Positions 36,662 to 48,169 of a stretch of DNA of 64,000 bases are shown here, piece after piece. Made by a program: the position numbers and the translations under genes. The notes below the pieces were generated by a model. That model saw nothing but the letters and a program-made list of their open reading frames with translations. It was not told where the DNA came from and did no database searches. Numbering within the stretch: the stretch's first letter is position 1; every line of letters starts with the position of its first letter. Source of the stretch: Xiphydria camelus (Eukaryota; Arthropoda; Insecta; Hymenoptera; Xiphydriidae); contig OY783198.1 of NCBI GenBank assembly GCA_963678675.1, positions 24,476,684 through 24,540,683 on the forward strand. Direction: 5' to 3'.

Positions 36662-36997
36662 CATACGAGGCTAAACTTACTCGCCCGAAAAGAAACTTCA
36701 ATCGCTATATTATCTCATTATTCATGAACTTTTGGCCTACGTTGATTGAACGAATATATAATAAATAATATTGATTTAATTCAATACGATTCTGATTCGA
36801 ATCGACTAAATGCGCGCTCTCAGGACTATCCATAAGCATGTTTATGTATTTCGATCAAGCAAATCTTTTCTCAGTGTACAGATAAAAATGTTATCTTCAA
36901 GAAAGTATTACACAAATATCAGCCAGAAGCTCACAGATAATGAAATAACAGCGATCGAAGTTTCTTTCCTACGGCTAGTAGTTTAGCCTCACATGTA
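36662..36997. mobile_element. MITE family R, carrying a family A fragment
   Basis: Arms GAGGCTAAACTTACTCGCCC (36666 on) and its inverse GCTAGTAGTTTAGCCTC (to ~36992) pair over ~60 bases (AAAGAAACTTCAATCGCTAT against ATCGAAGTTTCTTTC). Between them at 36755-36883 lies half of a family A element. Confidence 0.55.
36755..36883. mobile_element. MITE family A, partial copy
   Basis: Right half only: GACTATCCATAAGCATGTTT, ATTTCGATCAAGCAAATC, ending CTTTTCTCAGTG then TA. Confidence 0.55.
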
Positions 36998-37857
36998 TTT
37001 TATTACGTCAAACGTGCGTGATATATATGTGTGGATGCGTATACCGAGCGCAGCGCGAGGTGACGGAAGGAGAGCGGCTTTTTGCCAGCGCGGTGCCCCG
37101 GGAAAAACTGAGATAAAGCCACTTAAGATTCAGAGCTAATTCGACGCCGAAGCGAGTCGGCGCTATTTTCGACCGTTCCTCGCCTCTAATCAGGGCGAGT
37201 ACTCGACGAAACCGCTCGGGAGAGGGGGAGTTTTTCGGCCCCGCTTCGAGCGGGACATGTCGAGTGAAATTGCGCGCTCATATGCAGCGGTCCGAGATCA
37301 GCGGAGAAATTCTCGAAGGATTCCTCCTCGCCGCGCGTAAATGACCGCGAGCGCTATGTAAGGAGGAACAATCGCGTCTCTCCGTTCTCGACTCGTAAAG
37401 TCGGCGCCGTCCGTGAAACGCGATACCCTGGAAACTTTATTAACCCAGATCAGGGATGATTCCCCCTGACAACGAGCTACTGTGCCTCGCTCGGACCTGC
37501 GAACAGAAAGGGTTTGTGTTTATTGTTCCGGTAGTAAAGATGTAACCGTTTCACAACCCCGTCGGAGCTTCTTCTTCTTCCATGGGAACTTCCATCGCGC
37601 GTTATCCGGCGTGAATATCTGGAATTCTCCCCCGCGCGCTTCGAGGAATTTATGCGAGGGAAATTCTGTCGCTCTCTGGACTTCTTGGAAAATGACTTCA
37701 AAATTTTCGTCAATTTTTTCTACTCTTCGTCGATCTACGGTCTCTTCTTCTTCGGTGCATCGGGCGCAGTTGCACTCAAGGAAGAATTTATTCGGGTGTG
37801 AATCTGTTGGAAAGTTTGTTAACCGGAAACAGGATTTTCTTTTCATACCGAATAAAG

Positions 37858-38053
37858 GTACAGGGGTAGGACCGAGGAGAATCGGATCATAGATCCATAT
37901 TTCTCAGATCAGGATGAAAATGAGCATTTCGATCGTTCGTATTACTTCATTCCACTCTGACGAAGTATATAATACGGATAATTGAAATGCTCATTTTCAC
38001 CACAATTTAAGAAATATAGATCTGTGATCCGATTCGCCTCGGTCTACCCTATA
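37858..38053. mobile_element. MITE family G, copy 2
   Basis: GGGGTAGGACCGAGGAGAAT at left, GATTCGCCTCGGTCTACCC at right; GAAAATGAGCATTTCGATCG mirrored by ATTGAAATGCTCATTTTC. Confidence 0.75.
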
Positions 38054-38205
38054 CGAATTAAACAAATACCTACTCATCTACATCGTGGAACGTTTACTTA
38101 CTTCAAACTTTTGTCCGCTCCTTGTAAATAAATTCCACGTTCATCGCGCGCGAATAAATCTTTGTATCGGGTTCGCGTTCGAATGAAATGTTCTCCGGGT
38201 GTGTA

Positions 38206-38428
38206 CACTGAGAGAAAAAAGTACTTGATCGAAATAAACGTGCCTCTGGATAGTTCCAAGAGCGTATTTATTCGATTTAAATGAATATCGGTTGGACGCA
38301 AATATTGCATTACTGAATTAATTGGATGTTATTTGAATCAAATCGATATTTATTCAAATCGAATAAATACGCTCTTGGGACTATCCAAAGGCACGTTTAT
38401 TTCGATCAAGTACATTTTTGTCTCAGTG
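38206..38428. mobile_element. MITE family A, copy 1 (TA flanked)
   Basis: CACTGAGAGAAAAAAGTACT to AAGTACATTTTTGTCTCAGTG with TA on each side. Long arms: GATCGAAATAAACGTGCCTC mirrored by GGCACGTTTATTTCGATC, and AAGAGCGTATTTATTCGATT mirrored by AATCGAATAAATACGCTCTT. Confidence 0.85.
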
Positions 38429-39713
38429 TACGTATACCAGCAAAGTACATAATTCGAATTGATATATTTTTCCGGCCAGTATCGGCGGGCGAGGGGCCAA
38501 TACAGAGCGATTTAAGGTTTCTCGAGCGGTACAGGAGCTTTTTCCCTGCTACAAGTTAGTCCACTGAAGTACAGTAACACTCTAAAGTATGCTCTTCGGG
38601 CGATGTGGCAACGACGTTTGACGTACAGCATTATTTGGGGTTTCTGTGAGTTCAAAAATGGAGCCCAAAACATCTGGTCATGTTGTGACGTGATGCAACG
38701 TTACCAAATTGACTTATCAAAGGTTACATTTATAAAGAACAATTAATAAAAAAAATAACGGGCTTCTTAATGAACGTGAACATTGGTATACGATGATTTT
38801 AGTTCGTTAAACTTGCTGTTAAAAAAATTTCGGAATTCTTTCACCAGTTTTCTCAGAAATATCGCGGTTTCCTGGCTATGGCCCATAAGAACACGCGTTA
38901 TTTTGTCATTCAAAAATCTTTGCAACGAGCTTCCTAAAAGGCTTGAAAATTTAACTGAATTTTTCGTTTACTCCAATCTACCGAAAATGCAATCATTTTC
39001 AAGCATTTCTCACTATTTTTAGTATGACGCTCGAGAATCCTTAAATGACCCCGCTCTCGCGTCCGCTAACCCGTCGCCCACGCTCCTCGCGCGTTTTTAA
39101 ATCCCAATCGAGATTTTCATGAATGAAGATCGCAGGAGCGACTCTCTCGTAGTAAGCGGTGTCGTGGCGTGTGTACGGTACGTATAATATACAGAGGACA
39201 CGTGTACGGACGAGGTGTTTACATTAGGTTTCGTGAGCAGAACAGAGAGAACGGAACAGGCCTCGCCCCATCGCCGTCACCGCCGCCGCCGCCGCCACCA
39301 CCCTGATAGAACCGGGAGTCCCGCGGCACACGCCACCCACGTTCACCAAAGAGGCACCTGCCGTAACTGCTTCCTTCCTGTCCTTTCGTCCAGGGGACGC
39401 GGTAACTGGTATTTAATCGCGGGCCACACCCCCCTTTGGACCTCCACGCGGGGCGACCCAACGACCAGCGGTGGCGAGTCGCGGACTCGCAGATAAATGA
39501 AAATGGGATGCGGTCCTTGGTTTGGTATCTCGACGGTGATTATTTTTTTTTTCTTTTTTTTTTGCTGTATAAAATTCGCTTTCGATGAAAACGAAGGGTT
39601 TGCTGGATCGAGATGCTGCTGTACGAGTATAGGACGCGAAAAATATGTACCTATATAATTGCTTTTTATAGTGGGCATTTTAAAAGAGTAAGTATATTCG
39701 ATTTTTAATAGTA

Positions 39714-39881
39714 CCCCCTGCAGGGGAGAATTGGTTGTATCGTACAACCGCATAAATCGTACAATCACTGATGTTTGAAGTGTAACGGAGTTTTATTTCT
39801 TTTTCTCTCTCATAAAATATCACTGGTGGTACAATTAAAGCGGTGGTGCGATATCTATAACCAACTCTCCCCTATAGGGGG
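39714..39881. mobile_element. MITE family L, 168 bp
   Basis: Ends CCCCCTGCAGGGGAGAATTG and (reverse) CCCCCTATAGGGGAGAGTTG. Each tip is itself a small palindrome (CCCCTGCAGGGG, CCCCTATAGGGG). Confidence 0.65.
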
Positions 39882-40661
39882 CGTATACGCAATTAAAAGT
39901 TGAACATTTCTTGAAAATTTCCACGACACAACGCGATTGCTTATTTTTCGCGGAGGTACGACGTGAAAAATTGCCTTCTCGCTTCTCCGCGTCGAGCCGA
40001 TAAAAGTCCGTGGCGCGCAAAAGTCGCGCGGGACGAGCTCTCGAAGAAAGTTCTCCGGAAGAAAGCGAAAATAAATGTCCCTCCCCCCCTCGAAAGTACG
40101 GCAATAACGTCGCGCTTTCGACGTCGGGGCGTTTGTTCCAAAGGTTCGGCGGAGGCCGGAGCAACATTTAGGCCCGGTTTGACGTATAGAAGCCCCCATT
40201 AATACTCGGTAACGCAATAAACTATATTTAGGTGGCGGCGCAGCGTACGTGGTATGATTTGATATCTCGGTGGAACGCCACATGGCCCCCTACGACTCAC
40301 CGTCTATCTTCCTCCTTCTCCCTCTCGCCTCCTCCTCGCCGTCCTCTTCTCTCTGTACGGTCGTCGAACGTTACCATTTACCGCGCACTGGCTGCTGCGG
40401 CTGCTGTTGCTGCTTCCAGCTAACGCCGGAGAGAGGAGGAAGGACGCGTTCGCCTCGCTTACAGATCGCGCGTCCGGTATTTTGCATTCGCTCGCGGCGT
40501 TCGGGAAAACCGACGAGGGGAAATTTTTTAAGAGGAATTATATCGAGGGGTGGAGCAAGAAATTAATCAACCGAAACGCTGGTGTAGTTAAATTTGTCTC
40601 CGATTGCGAGGATTATTTATCCAGGGAAATAAACATTTTCTATGATTCAACGACCTCGTAT

Positions 40662-41130
40662 CACTGAGAAAAATGATCAGTAATGTTAATCAAACTTTTG
40701 TGGATATGGGAGCAACGAGGTATTTTTATTGGAAGAAAAAACTTTGGACTAATACAAAAAAAATGTTAATCAAGGCAACGTAGCGTTTCTAAAATATTTG
40801 ATCGCGACAACTAAACGTTTGTCGTCGCGATAAAAATATTCTGTTATTCTCATACCAATCAAAATTTGGTTAACATTGCTCTCCGTGAAATCAGTTTATT
40901 CGTAGTTGATAAATGTTTGTACGAATATGACGAAATGAATAAATTAACGATATTTATCTGGTACAATTTGAGCCTTTCAGCTAGCCGTTCGAATAAAATA
41001 AACACTTCACACACAATAAACATATATTTTCTTCTCCCAATGAAACATTTATTACGCCGTATTTGAAATCACTTGTATTACCTAACCATCAATAAACCGT
41101 CTTCTCGGGGTGTAATCATTTTTCTCAGTG
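40662..41130. mobile_element. CACTGAG-ended MITE N, copy 1
   Basis: CACTGAGAAAAATGAT at the left and ATCATTTTTCTCAGTG at the right are perfect 16-base inverted ends; the AT-rich interior has no ORF. Confidence 0.7.
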
Positions 41131-42326
41131 CATCGGAATACACTAACGAGACAGCGATTATCGCGCGGACCCTCATCCGCGCTAATGTCCGAGCTTTATG
41201 GGTTTTCAAGGACGTCGTAGAAGTGGAAGAGGCCCGATACGAGGTGCCAACAAAGCCACGTCGTTGGTCCGCTCCGGTAGCATCCCATTTGTTCCTACAG
41301 CCCGTCCGTGTCGCACCGCACCTCGTAAAACGCACGCATCGCGGACTAGACGGGGAAGGATCTGATCCGGCGTTCTCTCGATCCCCGATCCCGAGTATCC
41401 TTCGCGCGTCGAACCCCTCTTCCCGCCCTCGCGTTCTCTCCTTCGCTCGTCTTTCCGGAAGCGCATGACTCGACTCTCCGGGCACTCAGTCGTCTCGCGT
41501 ATACAATGTATACTTGTACGTCATTCGGGCACGGGGAGGACTCGCTCGTGTTTATTCCGTGCGATACGGCGCGGGTTCGCATGCGCGGCTCGTGCCGCCT
41601 TGACACTTTCACCGTAATTATTATACTTCCGCGCGCGCGGGCACGCAGAAGTAGGTCACTCTTTCGAGGACGCACGTAAACGAGAGGCGATACACCGGTG
41701 TTCTGCGCCGTGTCGCGCGACAGCTACCTACCGGAATTTATTTATCCTTTCGACGATGACACGCGCGCGCCCCTCTCTCCGGCCGTCTCACTCGCACGGC
41801 CGCTTCTCTCGCCGGTGCCTCTCGCACTCGTCTCCTTCGCCTCTTTCGGGGAAGAATGTCTCGTCATCTCGACGAATCTTCATTCATTCACGCAAGTATT
41901 CGTATGTATACGCGCATAGGTCGCAGTGGCGAGTCATTCATAACCGCGCTCGCTTCCACCCCTCCGCCTGGCCGCGCGGGGGGAGCGGGTATTATTATTT
42001 CTGGAAGGGTTGACAGGCGCGCCTCGTAAAAGAGTTCCTTCCTGCGGCGCGCGCGCGTTCCGCACAAAAAATACGTCCTACGCGGTGCTCTGGGAAAAAT
42101 CGTCGGGTCGGTTCTTCGCGCTTTTCGATCCGCCTCGCCGGAAAAGGTCTACATTGTAGCTGCGTACAAACGCGCTGCGTTCGATGGGCAGGGCAGGGAG
42201 GGGAAATCCTGACGCTCTCGCGTTGGACGTACTACGGCGTTAATTCGTCGACGGACTCGTTCGAAAGTGGTCAAATGTTCCGAATAGTCGTGTACGCTGG
42301 AGAAAGAACGACGCGCCCTGTGAAAG

Positions 42327-42798
42327 AAAATGTACATTTTTAATATATAATACTTTTATACGATGCTTTTTTTCCAATACGTATGTAGGTAATTGTGAAA
42401 ATTAATATATTCCTATATGAAATTTTCCTTATAAATTTAGCGCAACGGAGTATATTCATTTTCCTGATAAACGTATCAAATAAAAGATTTACATATGAAA
42501 AGAGGGCTTATTGGAAAAACGTGACAAGCCACACTCTGTTGAAAAATGAACAGTTTACTTTGTAGTAGTCCCCTGCATTTTCTTTTAATACTTTAAGATT
42601 GTAGACGTCAATATATGAACTAGAATACATCTGTTAAGAACACTGAGGGGTTATATTAATCAAATATGCATTTTACAGACTTTTTTGGAACTTAAAAGTT
42701 CGGCTACACAATAAAATGATTTTGTGGCTTGTCACGTTTTTCCAATAAGCCCTTCATATGTATAAATATGTTAAATTCGATACAATATTTTTTTACAG
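42327..42798. mobile_element. MITE family E, copy 4, interrupted by family J
   Basis: Left arm AAAATGTACATTTTTAATAT with TTTTTTTCCAATACGTATG; right tip ATATTTTTTTACAG. Family J (42503-42753) interrupts the right arm. Confidence 0.65.
42503..42753. mobile_element. MITE family J with perfect ~30-bp TIRs
   Basis: AGGGCTTATTGGAAAAACGT... and its exact inverse ...ACGTTTTTCCAATAAGCCCT match for about 31 bases, through GACAAGCCACA. CATATG flanks both sides and may be a 6-base target duplication. Confidence 0.8.
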
Positions 42799-43584
42799 AG
42801 CAGGTAAAACGCTCACGTGACCATTCCGCTTTTCGACATCCAGTCGCCTTCAATTTTCGACTCGCTTACCTCGCGCACGCTCTCAGAGGAGCAATCGGCG
42901 CGATTAGAAGCGTTCTGGATTGCGTCGTAGTCGCGTCGCGCGACCACCATCCCTTCCGTCTTTCCCGAATCGTCTACCACCCTTCCCGAGTCTCCTACAA
43001 CACGAGAGGAGACTTCCGCGCCAGCAGGCTACCCCTCTTCTCTTTCTCTCTCTCTTTCGCTTTCACTCTCGCTTTCTCCCCATTCGGCGCTATCGCGATT
43101 ATTGCTTAATAGCTATCGCGGGGAGGCGACGCCGCGCGGCAGGAGTCGGCTGCTGCTGCTGCCGCCGCCGCCGCCGCCGCCGCAGATAATGAGTTATCGT
43201 CGTCACACGATCCTGCCGCGCGGGACCATCGCGCATTCCCGAGCCATCGCGCGGCGAACGGACGGGATCGCTTCGTTTTCCTCCCCCTCATCGCAGGCGC
43301 GCGCGCCAGAACACCGCTCCTACACTCGCGCGCACCTATACGCATCCCCCTTTTTGGGGAAAGTCTATTTCCGTGGGATATTTATAGCTCGGGGATCGCG
43401 TGGATCTCCTTTTTTCTTACGCGGCTCGCACGATTAATCGGGCCACGCCTCGTTGGCGCGCGATACGTAGGCCTTTTTACGCGCGGGGGAAACGTTTGAG
43501 GGGTAAAAACGGAATTTTCTTCGTGACACTTTGAAACTTTTCTGTTGGCATTTCTGCTCGCGTGCCGGTATCGCGATTACCTGT

Positions 43585-44215
43585 AGGGTAGACCGAGGCG
43601 ACTCGGATCATAGGTTTATATTTCTCAGATCGTATGATGAAAATGAGCATTTCGATTGTTCGTAGGTATTACTTCGTTGGAGAGGAACGAAGTAATACGA
43701 ACTATTGAAATGCTTATTTTAAAGACGATTTAAAAAATATGGATCTTTAAACCCACGCGGAAAAAAAAGTAGGTAAATCGTAGCATTTACAAAGTTATTG
43801 GTAAATTTCGGAACAGGACCAATTTATCGTAACGAGACAAAAAAATGTGTGGTAAATTTCGGGACAAGGCCAATTTCTTGTTACGATAACTAGAATTTTA
43901 GTAAAAATGACAGTAAAGCTTGTAGAAGTTGCAAGTGTTTGCTACAATTTTTACTAAAATTGTAGTTATCGTAACGCTAAATCGGCCTTGTCCCGCAATT
44001 TATCACAAACTTATTGTAGATGTTACAATTTATTTTTTTTCCGCGTATAATGAACGATTTTAATAAAAATTACAGCAACGCCTGCCACTTCGACGAGTAT
44101 TACTATAATTTGTACTAAAATTGTATACCTAGTTATCGTAATAATAAATTGGTCTTGTTTGTAAATACCGCAATTTTGTTTTCCGTGCGATTCGCCCTGT
44201 GATTCGAAGTAGACA
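43585..44215. mobile_element. MITE family G, copy 3, interrupted by family H
   Basis: GGGTAGACCGAGGCGACTCG at left; the right tip GATTCGCCCTGTGATTCG is displaced to about 44,200 by the family H insertion at 43755-44189. Confidence 0.65.
43755..44189. mobile_element. MITE family H, one full and one partial copy
   Basis: ACGCGGAAAAAAAAGTA (43755) against TTATTTTTTTTCCGCGT (to 44046) bounds a full copy. Its right half (GTTATCGTAA...AAATTGG...GTTTTCCGTG) recurs at 44047-44189. The long inner palindrome is centred on GTAAAAATGACAG...TACAATTTTTAC. Confidence 0.6.
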
Positions 44216-44741
44216 TCATCATCTTCTCTTATACGAGTATTACGCGCTGCAGCGTCTCGAAGGGTGGAAGAAAAGTCTCGCGAACCGCGCGCGAGTCACT
44301 TGGAAGGGAAAGTTTCGAAGAAAGCCCACCACCGGTTCCCCCGGCCCGGCAATGATGCTTCCTAACCGCAGTCGCCGAACATCAAAGAGGAAAATTAGTC
44401 GCCATAAGTGTTTCTTCATTCACGGGCCCGGCGCGCGTTCTCTCCCCCGTCTCTTGATAAGGTCTCAACTCCGCGCCGCGCCGCAGCCCCCACGACCGCT
44501 TTCTGCGGCTTTCGCGGGACTCGAGAGTGGCGTGTACTCGCGACCACTCGACCGCGCGCTCTGCACTTTCGCCGCTATCTGTCCTCCACCCCTGAGAAAT
44601 ACGGTTAGGGGGAGGGCGAGAGTCTGCAGCGTTGGAAGAGAAGCCAAACGCCCGGCCGGTTCCAAAGATAGACACCTACGCGTCTGTATACGACTATCTC
44701 GTGCTTTCTGATTTCACGGTCGTGTGAGAATGATGAGAAAT

Positions 44742-44962
44742 GCACGCGGTAAAAAAATGTGTATCTTTAATATACTTGTATACGAAGTTGTTTCCTTTAC
44801 GAGATTATACAAAATTAATATACCTATATTCCGTAATTACGTGAAAATTAATATATTCCCTTATGCAATTTCCCTTATAAATTTCACAACGGAATATATT
44901 AATGTTCATAGTCGTGTATTGGATAAAAGCTTTATATACGATTATATTACACATATTACCTA
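44742..44962. mobile_element. MITE family E, copy 5
   Basis: GCACGCGGTAAAAAAATGTG start; GTGAAAATTAATATATTCCC mirrored by GAATATATTAATGTTCATAG; right arm AAAAGCTTTATATACGATTA. Confidence 0.6.
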
Positions 44963-45180
44963 ATAGAAATTTTGTTACATTGTGTGCAGTTGAATCAGTC
45001 AAGGTTTACCAACTGACTCTCCTTTGATTGACTGGAATGATATTTCCATCGATTCGATAGAATTATCATTCGGGTCGGATAAAGGACAGTCAGTCGGTAA
45101 TATTTCGTTGATTCGACTGCATTTTTTTTATCACTACGAGTGCTTCGATCGTCGCGGATTCTCCTTTCGCCCATTTTGCG

Positions 45181-45398
45181 CGCTGTAAAAAATGTATATT
45201 TTTAACACACATATACTTTAGGTAAATCTTTTTCTTGATACATACGTATAATCACGAAAAAATTAATATACTTATTTCCTTACGAAACTTTCTCTACAAA
45301 TCTCATAACGGAGTATATTAATTTCCACAATGAAAACCTATCGTATAAAAGCTTTATATACCTACAATTACATCAAGTTCAATGCTAATTTGTTTACA
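45181..45398. mobile_element. MITE family E, copy 6
   Basis: CGCTGTAAAAAATGTATATT start; AATCACGAAAAAATTAATAT and GGAGTATATTAATTTCCACA form the mirrored core; AAAAGCTTTATATACCTACA right arm. Confidence 0.6.
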
Positions 45399-46244
45399 CT
45401 GCTCGTCGAGACATCGAACTCCTTCCTCGCTCTGCCACGACAGCCGGGAATTCATCCCTCCGCGCGGCGACGAGGAGGAAACGGTGTCTGGGCTTTGTCC
45501 AGATCGAAAAACCAGACGCGCCTCTCCACTCCTATCTCTAATTGTCTCATTTACCGCGCGTTAGTTACGATTATTCTCGCGTTCCGACGCGCCGCTGCTC
45601 GTCCACGGAGAGATACCGTAGGTACGGGATTACACGAAGAAACCGAACGCGACCCCACATAACGCTCGCGATGGGATTCGGGGCGCTCTGATCGAGCGTC
45701 AGGTGCCGCGGACTTATTTATGCGAACAGGTTGCGCCGCGCGAGGACCCCCGAATCCCTGGAGAGGGATCGTCGCGCGTATATCGCTACCGTGCGCGGCG
45801 CGCCGTCCCGGGGAAACCCAATGCCCTTTGACGGGCCCGAGCCGCCGCGCGCTCGACTTTTTGCGCCCTCGGCCAACTCCGCGGGGACGAGCGCGAGAGG
45901 TCCTCGTCCTGGTTTCCACTTTCGTGCGATGACTGCTCCACAAATTTGTAAATTCCTCCCTCGATCCAGATGTCGCGACCGAGTTGGGAGCTCCTCCGAG
46001 CGGGGACCCTGCAGCGCGCGGTTCCTGCCGTCTAATTGCCGCGATTAATTCTAGTTTCGTCCCCTTTTTCTTCGGCCGATCGGGGAGCCGGATCTAGAGG
46101 GAGACGTCGTCGAACTGAAGTACCGACTGCGTGGCACTTGGGATGACTTCTTTTTCTCTAGGTACGTAATTTTTATTTACCGAGGAATAACTGGTAGATT
46201 TGACCGAATCAGCGGTTACGGATAGAGGCGCGAGTGTGGATTTA

Positions 46245-46604
46245 GTCGGGGTTGGCAGAAGCTGATCGGATCACACAGATTTGTATTCAGCAGATCGCGA
46301 TGGAAATGAGCACTACGATCGTTCGCATCACTACGTTCCTCAGCAACGAAGTACATCGCTGAAATAATATTTAGCCAATCCAACTATATTTCTGGCTGCC
46401 TCAGACATATTTGGTGACAACTCGAAAAATATCGCTAACGTAGCAAGAATTCTTGCTATTGCGAAGATAATTGTCACTGCAATTACTAGAATTGTCTAGT
46501 TGTGGCCAAATTTTTTTGAGTGTAACACGGATGATCGAAATGCTCATTTTCAATATACGAACTGAGAAGTATGGATCTGTGATTCGGTGATCCTCGGTCT
46601 ACCC
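46245..46604. mobile_element. MITE family G, copy 4, interrupted by family D
   Basis: GCTGATCGGATCACACAGAT and GAAATGAGCACTACGATCGT at left; GATCGAAATGCTCATTTTCA and CCTCGGTCTACCCT at right; family D sits at 46354-46522 between them. Confidence 0.7.
46354..46522 (+). mobile_element. MITE family D, copy 3, nested in family G
   Basis: GCTGAAATAATATTTAGCCA to CAAATTTTTTTGAGTG, with GCAAGAATTCTTGC within; same orientation as copy 1. Confidence 0.8.
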
Positions 46605-46606
46605 TC

Positions 46607-47039
46607 GACTGAGAAAAAAAAAGGATTAAAAGTTATTCTGTCAGAAGGATAATCTGAGTACGAAAGGTGAAATAGATCAAAAATTATCCTTCCAGGGTTT
46701 AAGATTTAACCTTCTTCAGGATAATTGTAGCATGGAAGTAAAATCCGGGCTAAGCGACAGAATATGAAAAATTGAGTTAAGTGCTAAAAAGTGGACTATG
46801 TGACAACCCCAATACGCTGTAAAAAATGGGCTATGTCTAGATCCTTCAAAATCCAGTTGAAATAATTGCCGCAAGAATCTTGCTTGCTTGCTTTCAAAAC
46901 TGCATATCTCAAAACTTGCTTTTTGGCACTTAGCCAGGATTTTACTTCCACATGCTGCAATTTTTGATCTATCTTACCTTTCGTACTCAGATTATCCTTC
47001 TAAAACAGGAATAATTTTTTATCTTTTTTTTTCTCAGTG
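46607..47039. mobile_element. CACTGAG-ended MITE N2
   Basis: ACTGAGAAAAAAAAGGAT to ATCTTTTTTTTTCTCAGTG. Arms GAAGGATAATCTGAGTACGA and TCGTACTCAGATTATCCTTC are exact inverses. Begins where a family G element ends. Confidence 0.75.
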
Positions 47040-47247
47040 TACTTAGACCCGAATGGACTACCGCCTGTTTCCTTTGAAAAGTCGTTAAACGCTATAACCA
47101 ATTTTTTTTTTGATCGAAGTAACTAAATTCTCATCCCTCCACCCCAAAACGCCGATTTAATTGAAAATGTACGATTTTTTTTTTCTCAGTGTACAAGGGA
47201 GGAAAATGTACCTACGTCGTGGCAATATCGATCACCACGAACACGGA

Positions 47248-47483
47248 ATGACTGCTACCGGTAAATTTTACCGTGTTTACGGTAAAAGAGGTACGCATGT
47301 GACGGGTTTCAGATGTCTTTACACAGTGCGGTACATTAATTTTTCTTTTGAATTTCCTACCCTATAATTTACTAGTTTCTAAAAAAAAGTAAAGCTGTTC
47401 TCCGGCACAGCAGAAACACCGGAAAACCCTCACGCGTGCCTCTTTTATCGCAAATACAGTAAAATTGACCGGTATACCAGTTT
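47248..47483. mobile_element. MITE family F, copy 1
   Basis: GACTGCTACCGGTAAATTTT at left, CAGTAAAATTGACCGGTATA at right; interior TCTCCGGCACAGCAG shared with the other two copies. Confidence 0.65.
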
Positions 47484-48169
47484 TCTTCCACGAGAAATCG
47501 AGAGAAAACACCACGCGCGGTTATCCGTTAAAAAAAAACGATCGAAGCGTCCCCATTTCCGAGACGAAAAATGATTACACCCCGAACGCGCGAAATCGAT
47601 TATCGTCGCGCGAAATCGCGCCGCGATGAGTATACCTACACCTGCCTCGCGACTATGGCCGAGCGCGCGACCCCCCGCGCGATCGTAACCCCGCGCGCAC
47701 CCCCGCTTCGACCGGATCCAATTTACTAATCGAACGCAGTCGAGTTCCCAGAGGCGTTTCCACCCCGGGGGACAATCCAAGCTCCGCCAGTGGGCCGGGC
47801 TTCTCCGGCATCCACCCACGCGGCTAACCCCCCCCGGGGAGCGCGTGTAAACAGCCGCGCCGCGCGCACGAGAGAGCACGGCTCCTCCGGGTCCCGCGTC
47901 AGTGTCACTTCGACCGCACCCGCATCCACGTGCGCGCGCGCGCGCGTCATCGTCATCCCTCTCGGAAAAAACCGTGCACCCCCCAGTCACCCCGGCACCG
48001 GACGCGTCATCGAACGATCGTCGAAACACGCGCGCGACACCCTCGCGATCGGCGGCGCGAAGCGGGGGACCGGAAGAGGCGAACGTCCCCTCCGCGAATT
48101 TTTTAAGCAACCGCACGCCGCGGCGAGACCGTTCTCCAGGACGACGACGCGGCGGCGAACGATCGCGAC

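Larger units (their letters stand above)
31178..48169. other. 17-kb gene-poor, MITE-rich intergenic region
   Basis: No ORF here resembles a known protein. The longer open frames are arginine-rich or low-complexity translations of CpG-rich DNA. CpG-dense blocks at about 34,500-35,830, 40,200-40,500, 41,200-42,100, 42,800-43,500, 45,400-46,050 and 47,560-48,169 alternate with AT-rich MITEs listed separately. The last block directly precedes Hand and probably contains its promoter. Confidence 0.6.

Noticed and set aside
47445..48116. 223-residue minus-strand open frame upstream of Hand
   Set aside because: GC-driven Gly/Arg-rich frame in the likely Hand promoter; no homologous motif.
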